NCBI RefSeq assembly: GCF_036231965.1
Contig: NZ_CP109499.1
Coordinates: 2,542,001-2,606,000, forward strand
DNA: 64,000 nt
Direction of reading: 5' to 3'
Source of the DNA: Streptomyces sp. NBC_01428
GTDB taxonomy: Bacteria; Actinomycetota; Actinomycetes; Streptomycetales; Streptomycetaceae
This document shows, one piece after another, positions 1-8,652 of the stretch. A model generated the notes under the pieces. It was not told the DNA's origin. It saw only the letters and a list, made by a program, of their open reading frames with translations, and made no database searches. The first letter of the stretch is position 1; the number at the start of each line of letters is the position of its first letter. Both the position numbers and the translations under genes were made by a program.

Positions 1-1682
1 GGCCGCTTGAGCACGGAGTTGAGGAAGTCGATGCGGAACTCGCCGACAAGCGCCGAGCCGTCACGGCCCGGGATCTCCGCGGTACCGACGACGAGCGGCT
101 TCTTGCCGCCCCGGCCGAGCAGTTGCAGCGGGTCGGCGGTGGCGGGCTTGGGCCGAGCCTCGCGGGGCTCGTCGCCGACCCCCGCGACCACGTCCCCCGA
201 GGCGTCGACGACGTAGAGCGCCTGGTAGCGCAGGTGCTGGTTGAGGGTGCGGTCGAGGACCTTGGTCATGTCCGCCGGGGTGGTGCGGTCACCGATCAGG
301 GTGGCGACGGACTGGAGGTCGGCCTCGCCCTCGTTGAGCGCGCGGCGCACCCGGTCGGTGAGCGTGTCGGTCCGTTCCCGCTGGTCGTTGACGAGCTGCT
401 GCGGGACGACGACGGTGCCGTCGGCGCGGTTCAGGATGAGCAGCAGCGGGGCGGACCAGGCCAGGAGGAGGACCGCGCAGACGGCGAGGAGGGCGCGGGT
501 GCCGACGCGGCGCAGGCCACGCGGGCGCGGCGCGGAGTCGTCCCGTTCCGCGGGTCCGCCGAGCAGTTGTCGGCGCAGCCGTTCCAGGGCCAGGCCGATC
601 CGGCGGGCCTCGCCGTAGCCGGGGACGCTCACCGGGCGGGCCAGGTCGCCACGGGTGAGGCGGCGCGACTCCAGGAAGAGCCGGATGAGGGGTCGCTGCA
701 CCGTGCCGAGCAGGACGGCGACGGCGATGCCGCCGACGACGAGGAGCGCTCCGGCAGCGATCAGCCCGAAGACGGGTGAGGTGGAACGGGTGAGGTCCTC
801 GGCGACCTTCACCATGGCGACCACGGTGAGGCCGAGGGCCGTCGCGGTGGTGGTCTCGCCGGGTTCGGGCGAGGAGAGAGCGGCGTAGCCGGCGACGGAC
901 CGGTCGCTGAGGAAGCTGCCGCCGAGCAGGCTGCCGCTGACGCCCAGGTAGCCGCCGGAGCCGGGCTCCTTGCTGCTGAGCGGGTGCTGAGCGGCGCGGC
1001 CGGCGGCCTTCTTCGCGAAGGCCTTGAGCTGCTTGTTGGAGGCCGCGACCTCTTCGCGCTGGAGGTCGGTGAGCACCTGCTCGGGCTCGGGGATGCCGTC
1101 GCTGCTGAGGATCGTCCCGGAGCGGTCCACGACCGCGATCGAACGGAACTGGCCGAGGCTGATGCCGGGGAACTTGAGGCTGTTGGAGGCGACGAGCAGC
1201 AGCTGCGGCTTCCCCGGCCAGGAGAGCAGCGCGAACGACAGCAGCCGGATCTCGCCGTTCTCGAGGCGCACCATGCGCGGCGCGAGTCCGCCCTCGTCAC
1301 CGAGCGTTGACCGGTCGAGGGAGGTCAGCGGCACGGTCTCGCCGCGGGTCGCGACGAGTTTGCCGGACCGGATCTCGACAACCGCCGTGCCCATCCACTT
1401 CTGGTACGTGTTGCCCAGTTTGTCGAGGACGGTGTCGGCGGAGACCGGGGCACCGGCGCTGAACAACGCGGCGGAGCGGTCGAGGTCGGTGACCGACTCG
1501 TCGATGGAGGCACGCATGGCGATGGCGCCGTCCTCCGCGAAGTGCTGCTGCGAGGTCTGCACGGCCTTGGGCACGGACGTGTCCCCGGCCGGGCCCAGGA
1601 CGAGTGCTGTGACGGCCGCCAGGGAGAGGAGGAGCGCCGACAGAACCGCAATGGGCGGTCGTATGCCGCCAAGCAGCGACAT
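1..1682 (-). CDS. HAMP-type membrane sensor protein, 3' end cut by window edge
   Basis: Reading the minus strand from the ATG at 1682 gives an uninterrupted frame to the left edge (about 560 residues), so the C-terminus is missing. Residues 1-30 hold a hydrophobic signal anchor. A large extracytoplasmic segment follows, then a second membrane segment near residues 305-330, a HAMP-like linker, a third membrane segment near 410-430, and a second extracytoplasmic region. This layout (two periplasmic-type sensor regions around a HAMP-like linker) fits a cache-type sensor, but no kinase, guanylate cyclase or chemotaxis output domain is visible before the edge. The SD is weak (GAG about 5 nt upstream). 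Ligand and output are unknown. The frame and membrane topology are well supported; the family name is inference. Confidence 0.75.
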   Translation of the reverse strand, partial: MSLLGGIRPPIAVLSALLLSLAAVTALVLGPAGDTSVPKAVQTSQQHFAEDGAIAMRASIDESVTDLDRSAALFSAGAPVSADTVLDKLGNTYQKWMGTAVVEIRSGKLVATRGETVPLTSLDRSTLGDEGGLAPRMVRLENGEIRLLSFALLSWPGKPQLLLVASNSLKFPGISLGQFRSIAVVDRSGTILSSDGIPEPEQVLTDLQREEVAASNKQLKAFAKKAAGRAAQHPLSSKEPGSGGYLGVSGSLLGGSFLSDRSVAGYAALSSPEPGETTTATALGLTVVAMVKVAEDLTRSTSPVFGLIAAGALLVVGGIAVAVLLGTVQRPLIRLFLESRRLTRGDLARPVSVPGYGEARRIGLALERLRRQLLGGPAERDDSAPRPRGLRRVGTRALLAVCAVLLLAWSAPLLLILNRADGTVVVPQQLVNDQRERTDTLTDRVRRALNEGEADLQSVATLIGDRTTPADMTKVLDRTLNQHLRYQALYVVDASGDVVAGVGDEPREARPKPATADPLQLLGRGGKKPLVVGTAEIPGRDGSALVGEFRIDFLNSVLKR

Positions 1683-2084
1683 ATCAGCTCTGCGGCGAGC
1701 ACGGTGCTGCCGCGCCGGGGGCGATGGCGCCAACGGACGGTTCCTCTCAAGCGGTTGTACGGGCGTGCGGGCACGGAAACGGCCCGCGTGCGGGTGCGGG
1801 TGTGGCGCGGGGACACGAGGGGGAAAACTGAGTCTCCGCGCGTGTCAGACCAGCGAAGCTGTCAGGAAGTTGCACGGATCAAAAGTGATCTGGGCAACAT
1901 CATGTTTTAGATGGGCATCTTCGGGCAGGACTCATCAATTCCGGTTCAGGTGAAGTTCAGGCAGATGTCGGGCTTCGGACATCCGGCCATGAACACCCCG
2001 ACCTCGCCGAACACGGTCCGGTCCTGGACGTGGCGCGCGCCCGGCCCCTCGTGGGGGCCGGGCGCGTCCTGAGGTCCGGCGCTC
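1683..2084. other. Intergenic region upstream of the sensor gene
   Basis: About 400 bases without a credible gene. The part near 1860-1960 is noticeably less GC-rich than its surroundings and probably holds the promoter of the leftward sensor gene. The part near 2036-2066 holds the terminator of the CapA-like gene. Overlapping short frames here lack SD sites and coding-type third-base bias. Confidence 0.5.
2036..2066 (-). terminator. Terminator hairpin after the CapA-like gene
   Basis: A 13-bp perfect inverted repeat (CGCGCCCGGCCCC at 2036-2048 with its complement at 2054-2066) encloses a 5-nt loop. It starts 18 nt past the stop codon of the leftward CapA-like gene. It has no clear U tract, as is common for Streptomyces terminators. 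Confidence 0.7.
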
Positions 2085-3311
2085 TCAGCCGGGCAGTTCC
2101 GTGAGGGGCTTCAGGCCGTCCTTCGCCGCGCCGCGGTTCAGCATGGTGCCCTCGGTCCGCTCGAAGGCCAGCCGGAGGCGGGAGCGTTCCTGGTCGCTGA
2201 GGTCGTCCCGCTTGAGCTCGGCCGCCACGTCCACCAGCCGATAGTTCTCGACCTGCCCCTTGGCGGGCTCGGCCGGAGTGCCGTCCGTGGTGACCTCGGG
2301 GTCCGGCGGGATCTCCACGAGGGTCGGCTCGTAGCGTGCCTGGACGTCCCATGTGCCGCCGTGCTGCGTGAAGGTGAACCAGCCGATCACGCCCTCCTCG
2401 GTCAACCCCGTCGGTACGTCGTGACGCGCGACCTGGTTGCCGAGGCCGTACGCGATCCACGTGCCGTCGACCTTCTCCATCGGCTGCACGACATGCGCGT
2501 GATGGCCGATGACCAGGTCGACCGTGGTCTCGCGCGCGAGCTGCCGGGCGAACTTGAGCTGCGGGGTCGAGGGGTTGGGATGGTGCTCGCGACCCCAGTG
2601 GATCGAGAGGATCACGACCTCGGCACCGGCCGCACGGGCCCGCTTCTCCGCCGTCTTGATCCGGCTCAGGTCGTTCTGGTTGACCAGCCAGGGCTTGTCC
2701 TTGGGCAGCTCGTGCGCGTTGAAGCCGAAGGCGAAGGAGATCTGCGCGACCTTCACGCCCTTCACGTCCATGACCAGCGGGGTGAGGGCGTCCTTCTTCG
2801 TCCGGAAGGAGCCCGTGTGCTTCAGGCCGGCCGCGTCCAGGGTGTCCAGGGTGCGCTTCACTCCCTCGTACCCGTGGTCGATCGAGTGGTTGGAGGCGGT
2901 GGAGCAGGTGTCGTAGCCGACGTCCTTGATGGTCCCGGCGATCTGCGGCGGAATGAGGAAGTTGGGGTAGCTCTCGAAGGGGCCCTTCGGCTTGCCGATC
3001 ACCGGCTCCATGTGGCAGATCCCCAGGTCCGCCTTGCTGATCACGGGCTTGATCCCGGCCATCAGCGGGCCGAAGTCCAGGCCGTCCGTCCCTTTGCCCG
3101 TCTTCTTGGCGTCGGCACCGGCCTGGTCGATCAGCTGAGGATGGATCAGGATGTCCCCGGCCGCGGCGACGGTGAACGACCGGCCACCGCCCTTCGACGA
3201 GGAGTCGGAGTCCTCACCGCCTCCGACGAGACCGCACCCCGCCAGGGCGGTGACGAGGGCGAGCGGGGTCAGGACAGCGGGCAGGGTGCGGCGGCTACGA
3301 CGTCTGGTCAC
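2085..3311 (-). CDS. CapA-family metallophosphatase-like lipoprotein
   Basis: A 408-residue protein of the CapA/PGA_cap family, a calcineurin-like metallophosphatase fold named after the poly-gamma-glutamate capsule protein. The N-terminus is a lipoprotein signal (Arg-rich start, hydrophobic core, lipobox ALAGC), so it should be anchored on the outer face of the membrane. Family motifs are present in order: GDILIHPQ, ASNHSIDHG, a SIHWGREH segment and IGHHAHVVQPM, which supply the expected metal-binding Asp, Asn and His. The frame is open further upstream to 3371, but that would overlap the divergent gene and precede the signal peptide, so I chose the GTG at 3311. Substrate is unknown. No capsule synthesis genes (capBC) are nearby, so a polyglutamate role should not be assumed. 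Confidence 0.85.
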   Translation of the reverse strand: MTRRRSRRTLPAVLTPLALVTALAGCGLVGGGEDSDSSSKGGGRSFTVAAAGDILIHPQLIDQAGADAKKTGKGTDGLDFGPLMAGIKPVISKADLGICHMEPVIGKPKGPFESYPNFLIPPQIAGTIKDVGYDTCSTASNHSIDHGYEGVKRTLDTLDAAGLKHTGSFRTKKDALTPLVMDVKGVKVAQISFAFGFNAHELPKDKPWLVNQNDLSRIKTAEKRARAAGAEVVILSIHWGREHHPNPSTPQLKFARQLARETTVDLVIGHHAHVVQPMEKVDGTWIAYGLGNQVARHDVPTGLTEEGVIGWFTFTQHGGTWDVQARYEPTLVEIPPDPEVTTDGTPAEPAKGQVENYRLVDVAAELKRDDLSDQERSRLRLAFERTEGTMLNRGAAKDGLKPLTELPG

Positions 3312-3331
3312 CGAGATATCTTGATACAACC

Positions 3332-4309
3332 ATGAGGGCAAACCGCTCCAGAACGATAACGATCGCAACACTTCTCCTACTCCTCACCACTCTGGCCGGT
3401 TTGGGCACGGTTGCCGTGCGCGGAAGCCACGACAAGGGGAAGGGCCCCTCCGCCGGCGAGCACGGAGACGGTCTTCCGTCCGTCGACCTGGCGCAGTCCG
3501 TCGCCGCCTACACCGACCGGTTCGCGCCGGACGGCGCCTTCCAGCCACCGTCGCGCACCGAGCGGGAAACCATCGCGGCGGGGGTCGGTCTCCTCCTCGA
3601 AGGCCGCCGTGAGCAGGCCGAACAGCGACTCGCCGAGGTGGACTTCACCCTGCGCACCGTCGTCGACGCCTCGACCGGCCGACGATTCGCAGAGGTGTAC
3701 GACCGCGTCGACCAGGGGCCGTCGCCACGCGGCTGGGGCCGCGTCCTCGTCGACCTGGAACACCCGGTCCGATGGTCGGTACAGGTGCCCCACCCGGTCG
3801 CCGATCAGGATACGGAGCTGCTCGGCGTGCGGGTCCTGCGGGGTGCCCCGGGAGGCCTTCTTGTGATTGCTGGCGCACATCGCAAATCCGGAGAGGGTAA
3901 TGCGGCGGATGTGGCCCACCGACGGGACACGGTGTTCCACGCGATCTGCGCCGAACTCGTCCGACGCGGTGTCCCCGGCATCCAACTGCACGGGTTCGCC
4001 CAGAAGTCGGCCCCGCACTACGACGTCATCGCCTCGACGGGGGCCGGCGAGGACGGTCTCACCGACGGCCGCCGGCTCGCCGACGCGCTGGGCGACCGGG
4101 ACTTCGCCGTGTGCCGTGCCTGGGCACGTTCCTGCCCGCTCGCCGGACGGGACAACGTGCAGGGCCGGACGGCGGCCGACGCCCGGGTGCCGTTCCTGCA
4201 CGTGGAATTCGCTCCGGGACCGCGAAAGGACAACCGTCAGGCGACCCGGGCCGCCGAGGCCCTGGGCGTCGTGACGCGGGGCTGGGCCGGGAGCGCTCTG
4301 GCAGGGTGA
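3332..4309 (+). CDS. Membrane-anchored or secreted protein of unknown function
   Basis: 325 residues. An Arg-rich N-terminus is followed by one hydrophobic segment (about residues 9-28), a signal peptide or anchor, so the body is predicted outside the cytoplasm. I do not recognise the family. The most conserved-looking stretch, around residues 185-230, carries the motifs AGAHRKSGEGNAAD and IQLHGF, and near residue 295 there is FLHVEFAPG. The repeated His/Asp/Glu around such motifs would suit a metal-dependent hydrolase, but that is speculation. The ATG lies 20 bp from the divergent CapA-like gene with no clear SD, so the transcript may be leaderless. The stop overlaps the SD region of the downstream PIN/NYN-like gene, so the two probably share a transcript. 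Confidence 0.6.
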   Translation: MRANRSRTITIATLLLLLTTLAGLGTVAVRGSHDKGKGPSAGEHGDGLPSVDLAQSVAAYTDRFAPDGAFQPPSRTERETIAAGVGLLLEGRREQAEQRLAEVDFTLRTVVDASTGRRFAEVYDRVDQGPSPRGWGRVLVDLEHPVRWSVQVPHPVADQDTELLGVRVLRGAPGGLLVIAGAHRKSGEGNAADVAHRRDTVFHAICAELVRRGVPGIQLHGFAQKSAPHYDVIASTGAGEDGLTDGRRLADALGDRDFAVCRAWARSCPLAGRDNVQGRTAADARVPFLHVEFAPGPRKDNRQATRAAEALGVVTRGWAGSALAG

Positions 4310-4313
4310 GGGC

Positions 4314-4688
4314 ATGACGACTCTGCTCATCGTGGACGGCGCCAACGTGGTCGGATCCGTGCCCGACGGATGGTGGCGCGACCGGCGTGGAGCGGCCGAG
4401 CGGCTCCGGGACGGGCTGGCCGGTCTCGCGGAGGCCGGGGTGCCCGGTCGTCCCGGCCCGCTGGAGATCGTCCTCGTGGTGGAGGGCGCCGCCCGGGGCG
4501 TCGGTTCCATCTCCGGAGTCCGGGTGGACGAGGCCCCGGGCAGTGGTGACGACCGGATCGTGGAGCTCGTGGCCGGGTCGCCCGACCGCCCCCGGCTGGT
4601 GGTCACGGCCGACCGCGAACTGCGGCGGCGGGTGACGGAACTGGGCGCCGAGGTCACCGGCCCACGCACCGTACGCCCCGCTCCCTGA
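4314..4688 (+). CDS. Small PIN/NYN-like nuclease-domain protein
   Basis: 124 residues, starting 4 nt after the upstream stop with an SD (AGGGTGAGG) overlapping that stop. The start IVDGANVV, the middle GSGDDRIVELV and the end LVVTADRELRRRV place acidic residues as in the PIN/NYN (YacP-like) fold, whose members are metal-dependent ribonucleases. Proteins of this size in Streptomyces are often annotated as NTP-binding or pyrophosphohydrolase, a label I see no sequence support for. It probably acts in the cytoplasm on RNA; the target is unknown. Confidence 0.65.
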   Translation: MTTLLIVDGANVVGSVPDGWWRDRRGAAERLRDGLAGLAEAGVPGRPGPLEIVLVVEGAARGVGSISGVRVDEAPGSGDDRIVELVAGSPDRPRLVVTADRELRRRVTELGAEVTGPRTVRPAP

Positions 4689-4828
4689 ACCGTTGAGAAC
4701 CGGCTTCCGAAACGGGCCTCCGAGCAGGCTTCCGAACCGAACCGGTCCCCGACGCGCCTCCGGCCCCGTGCGTCCACGCCGGGGCGGGGAATGTACGGGG
4801 CCGGAGCGCTCAGCGCGCGAACGCCGGG

Positions 4829-6367
4829 CTAGGGCGTGGGGCCGCTCGGCGGGGGGCCTGCCGGCGGGGTGCCGCCGGTGCTCGGGGACGGGTCCTGGGA
4901 GCCGGCCAGGCGGCTGTGCGAGCGGCCGTACAGGAAGTACACGGCGCAGCCGATGACCATCCAGATCCCGAAGCGCAGCCAGGTCTCGGCGGGCAGGTTC
5001 AGCATCAGCCACAGGGACGCGAGCACCGACAGGATCGGCACCCAGGGCACCAGTGGGGTGCGGAAGGCGCGGTGCAGGTCGGGGCGGGTGTGGCGGAGGA
5101 TGACGACGCCGATCGCGACCACGACGAAGGCGAAGAGCGTACCGATGTTGACCAGTTCGGCCAGCTCGCTGAGGCTCGTGAAGCCCGCGACGATCGCGAT
5201 GATCGTCCCGAGCAGGATCGTCGGCCGGTGCGGGGTACGGAACCGGGGGTGGACGCGGGAGAAGAACCGCGGCAGCAGCCCGTCGCGGCTCATCGCGAAG
5301 AAGACGCGGGTCTGGCCGAGCAGCAGGATCATGCAGACCGTGGTGAGGCCGACGGCGGCGCCGAAGCTGATGACGCCCGCGTACCAGGGGTGCCCGGTGG
5401 CCTTGAACGCGTCGGCGAGCGGAGCGTCGACGGACAGCTCGGTGTACTTCTGCATGCCCGTGACCACGATCGACACGAGGACGTAGAGCGCGGTGCAGAT
5501 GAAGAGCGAGCCGAGGATGCCGCGCGGCATGTCCCGCTGCGGGTTCTTCGTCTCCTCGGCGGCCGTCGCGACCACGTCGAAGCCGATGAAGGCGAAGAAC
5601 ACCACGGAGGCGGCGGTGAAGATGCCGAGCAGGCCGAAGTTGGTGGGGGCCCAGCCGAACATGAGCTGGATCAGCGGCGATTTGATGCCGCTGCCCGCCT
5701 CCACGTTCTGCGCCTTGGGGATGAACGGCTTGTAGTTGTCGCCCTTGATGAAGAAGGCGCCCGCGATGATCACGATCATGACGACGGTGACCTTGATGGC
5801 CACGACCAGGGTGGTGATCCGGGCGGAGAGCTTCACGCCGATGACGAGGATGGCGGTCAGGACCAGTACCAGGGCGGCGGCGAGGATGTCGAAGCCGAAC
5901 CCGGTGGCCCCGTCGCGGCCGCTCAGGGACTCGGGCAGATGCCAGCCCGCGTTGTCCATCAGCGAGCGGACGTAGCCCGACCAGCCGACCGCGACCACCG
6001 CCGTGCCGAGCGCGAACTCCAGGACGAGGTCCCAGCCGATGATCCAGGCGGGCAGCTCCCCCAGGGAGGCGTAGGAGAAGGTGTACGCGGACCCCGCGAC
6101 CGGGACCGTGGAGGCGAACTCCGCGTAGCAGAGGGCGGCCAGGCCGCAGGCGACGCCCGCGACGACGAAGGCCAGCGAGACGCCCGGCCCCGCGTTCTCC
6201 TTGGCGACCTTGCCGGTGAGGACGAAGATTCCGGTGCCGATGATGACACCGACACCGAACACGGTGAGATCCAGAGCGGACAGCGACTTCTTGAGTGCGT
6301 GCTCCGGCTCCTCAGTGTCGGCGATCGACTGTTCGATCTTCTTCGTCCTGAAGAGGGTGTTCCTCAC
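4829..6367 (-). CDS. APC-family amino acid permease
   Basis: A 512-residue membrane transporter of the amino acid-polyamine-cation superfamily, with about twelve hydrophobic segments. The first contains the family signature GVGVIIGTGIFVLTG (substrate-binding unwound helix 1), and later segments include GFDVVATAAEETKNPQRDMP, typical of cationic amino acid transporters (CAT/YfnA group). It therefore probably imports a basic or branched amino acid. The start is the GTG at 6367, with GGAGGT six nt upstream at 6374-6379; the frame is open to 6469 but without an SD. The C-terminal tail is Pro/Gly/Ser-rich. It lies downstream of dxs, separated by a hairpin, so it probably has its own promoter. Confidence 0.88.
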   Translation of the reverse strand: MRNTLFRTKKIEQSIADTEEPEHALKKSLSALDLTVFGVGVIIGTGIFVLTGKVAKENAGPGVSLAFVVAGVACGLAALCYAEFASTVPVAGSAYTFSYASLGELPAWIIGWDLVLEFALGTAVVAVGWSGYVRSLMDNAGWHLPESLSGRDGATGFGFDILAAALVLVLTAILVIGVKLSARITTLVVAIKVTVVMIVIIAGAFFIKGDNYKPFIPKAQNVEAGSGIKSPLIQLMFGWAPTNFGLLGIFTAASVVFFAFIGFDVVATAAEETKNPQRDMPRGILGSLFICTALYVLVSIVVTGMQKYTELSVDAPLADAFKATGHPWYAGVISFGAAVGLTTVCMILLLGQTRVFFAMSRDGLLPRFFSRVHPRFRTPHRPTILLGTIIAIVAGFTSLSELAELVNIGTLFAFVVVAIGVVILRHTRPDLHRAFRTPLVPWVPILSVLASLWLMLNLPAETWLRFGIWMVIGCAVYFLYGRSHSRLAGSQDPSPSTGGTPPAGPPPSGPTP

Positions 6368-6454
6368 GGGCGTACCTCCCACGCTTGTCGTCCTCGACAT
6401 CATCGAGAGGGCGGGTGACACGTATGCCCCGACGCGGGCCCCGTTAACGCGAAC

Positions 6455-6493
6455 GGCCGGTTTCACCACCCGTCCAGGGTGCTGAAACCGGCC
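6455..6493 (-). terminator. Hairpin between dxs and the permease gene
   Basis: An 11-bp perfect inverted repeat (GGCCGGTTTCA at 6455-6465, complement at 6483-6493) with a 17-nt loop. It lies 34 nt past the dxs stop codon in the direction of transcription, so it probably ends the dxs transcript. Confidence 0.6.
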
Positions 6494-6526
6494 CTTCGGC
6501 CCTGCTGCTGTCCTGCTGTCTCCGCG

Positions 6527-8458
6527 TCAGTCGCGCGCGGGCTCCACCGCGTCCACGGCCTGCGGGGTGCTGCGCTCGTAGCGCCCGTCCAGCTTGGCGA
6601 CGAGGCCGGTGACCTGCCGGGCGATGTCCGGCGCGGTCAGTCCGATCTCCGCCATGACCTCGGCGCGGGAGGCGTGGTCGAGGAAGCGCGGCGGGATGCC
6701 GAAGTCGCGCAGCGGTACGTCGACGCCCGCGTCGCGCAGCGCCTGGGCGATCGTCGAACCGACACCGCCGACGCGCGAGTTGTCCTCGACGGTGACGACG
6801 ACGCGGTGCTGCTCGGCGAGCGGGGCCATCGCCTCGTCGACCGGCTTGACCCAGCGCGGGTCGACGACGGTGGTGGTGATGCCCTGCTGGTCGAGGAGCG
6901 TGGCGATCTCCAGGCACATCGGGGCGAGCGCGCCGATGGAGACCAGGAGCACGTCCGGTGCGTCGGTGCCGGGCGCCCGCAGGACGTCCATGCCGCCGAT
7001 CCGGCCCACGGCGGGCACGGCCGGGCCGACCGCGCCCTTGGAGAAGCGGACCACGGTGGGCGCGTCCGTCACCTCGACGGCCTCGCGGAGCTGGGCACGC
7101 ACCTGGTCGGCGTCGCGCGGTGCGGCGAGCCGGAGGGTGGGGACGACCTGGAGGATCGACATGTCCCACATGCCGTTGTGCGAGGCGCCGTCGGTGCCGG
7201 TGACACCCGCGCGGTCCAGCACGAAGGTGACACCGCACTTGTGCAGGGCCACGTCCATCAGGACCTGGTCGAAGGCCCGGTTGAGGAACGTCGCGTAGAC
7301 GGCGAAGACCGGGTGGAGCCCGCCGGTGGCGAGGCCCGCCGCGGAGACGGCGCCGTGCTGCTCGGCGATGCCGACGTCGTAGATGCGGTTCGGGAAGGCG
7401 TCGGCGAACTTCTTCAGGCCGACCGGCTGGAGCATCGCGGCGGTGATCGCGACGATGTCCTCGCGCTCCTTGCCGAGCGCGACCATCTCGTCGCCGAAGA
7501 CGGAGGTCCAGTCGGCGCCGGAGGCCTTGATGGGCAGGCCGGTGTCGGGGTGGATGGGGCCGATGCCGTGGAAGCGGTCCGCCTCGTCCTGGAGGGCGGG
7601 CTGGTAGCCGCGGCCCTTCTCGGTGAGGCAGTGCACGATGACCGGGCCGCCGAACCGCTTGGCGCGGGCGAGGGCGGACTCCAGGGCCTCGATGTCGTGG
7701 CCGTCGATCGGTCCGACGTACTTCAGGCCGAGGTCCTCGAACATGCCCTGCGGGGCGATGAAGTCCTTCAGACCCTTCTTCGCGCCGTGCAGCGTCTCGT
7801 AGAGGGGCTTGCCGACGACCGGAGTACGCCCCAGGAGGTCCTTGCCGCGGGCCAGGAAGCGCTCGTAGCCGTCGGTGGTCCGCAGGGTCGCCAGATGGTT
7901 CGCGAGGCCGCCGATGGTCGGTGCGTACGACCGCTCGTTGTCGTTGACGACGATGATCAGCGGGCGGTCCTTGGCGTCGGCGATGTTGTTCAGCGCCTCC
8001 CAGGCCATGCCGCCGGTGAGGGCGCCGTCACCGATGACGGCCACCACGTGGTCCTCACGGCCGAGCACCTCGTTCGCCTTCGCCAGACCGTCGGCCCAGC
8101 CGAGGACCGTGGAGGCGTGCGAGTTCTCGATGACGTCGTGCTCGGACTCGGCCTGCGAGGGGTAGCCGGACAGGCCGCCCTTCATCTTCAGCCGGGAGAA
8201 GTCCTGGCGGCCGGTGAGCAGCTTGTGGACGTAGGACTGGTGGCCGGTGTCCCACAGCACCCTGTCCTTGGGCGACTCGAAGACGCGGTGCAGGGCGAGG
8301 GTCAGCTCCACGACACCGAGGTTGGGGCCGAGGTGGCCGCCGGTCTTGGAGACCGCGTCCACGAGGAAGGTCCTGATCTCGCCGGCCAGCTGGTCCAGCT
8401 GCTCCAGGCTGAGCCGGTCCAGATCGCGCGGTCCCGTGATGCGGGTCAGCAGCGGCAC
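6527..8458 (-). CDS. dxs: 1-deoxy-D-xylulose-5-phosphate synthase
   Basis: 643 residues, the normal length for Dxs. The enzyme condenses pyruvate and glyceraldehyde 3-phosphate using thiamine diphosphate, the first step of the methylerythritol phosphate isoprenoid route, in the cytoplasm. Visible motifs are [20 protein letters not shown] at the N-terminus, the thiamine diphosphate motif [16 protein letters not shown] near residue 145, the transketolase pyrimidine-binding part ([11 protein letters not shown]) and [18 protein letters not shown]. The GTG start at 8458 has AAGGAGG eight nt upstream. The gene stands alone between the xyl terminator and the hairpin at 6455. Isoprenoid neighbours are absent, so it is probably the housekeeping or a second dxs copy. 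Confidence 0.97.
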   Translation of the reverse strand: MPLLTRITGPRDLDRLSLEQLDQLAGEIRTFLVDAVSKTGGHLGPNLGVVELTLALHRVFESPKDRVLWDTGHQSYVHKLLTGRQDFSRLKMKGGLSGYPSQAESEHDVIENSHASTVLGWADGLAKANEVLGREDHVVAVIGDGALTGGMAWEALNNIADAKDRPLIIVVNDNERSYAPTIGGLANHLATLRTTDGYERFLARGKDLLGRTPVVGKPLYETLHGAKKGLKDFIAPQGMFEDLGLKYVGPIDGHDIEALESALARAKRFGGPVIVHCLTEKGRGYQPALQDEADRFHGIGPIHPDTGLPIKASGADWTSVFGDEMVALGKEREDIVAITAAMLQPVGLKKFADAFPNRIYDVGIAEQHGAVSAAGLATGGLHPVFAVYATFLNRAFDQVLMDVALHKCGVTFVLDRAGVTGTDGASHNGMWDMSILQVVPTLRLAAPRDADQVRAQLREAVEVTDAPTVVRFSKGAVGPAVPAVGRIGGMDVLRAPGTDAPDVLLVSIGALAPMCLEIATLLDQQGITTTVVDPRWVKPVDEAMAPLAEQHRVVVTVEDNSRVGGVGSTIAQALRDAGVDVPLRDFGIPPRFLDHASRAEVMAEIGLTAPDIARQVTGLVAKLDGRYERSTPQAVDAVEPARD

Positions 8459-8599
8459 CCGTGCCTCCTTGCAGTAGAGCTGTTGCCGGGCTTGTCGAGT
8501 CTAATGTTCCGCCTTTGCGGCCGCGGGCCGGGCCCGGCGATCTACGCCACACGATCGGCCGTACCGGATAGGAACACGCATTCGCTTTCCGGACATGAC

Positions 8600-8631
8600 T
8601 GTGCCCGGCACCGCCATTGGCGCCGGGCACA
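8600..8631 (-). terminator. Terminator after xylH
   Basis: A 10-bp perfect inverted repeat (TGTGCCCGGC at 8600-8609, complement at 8622-8631) with a 12-nt loop. It sits 21 nt past the xylH stop and before the dxs start, so it should separate the xyl operon from dxs. Confidence 0.75.
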
Positions 8632-8652
8632 GGGCTGTGAAGGGCGTGAACC

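Noticed and set aside
3312-3371. Upstream extension of the CapA-like gene to 3371
   Set aside because: It would overlap the divergent gene and put 20 residues before a complete lipoprotein signal peptide.
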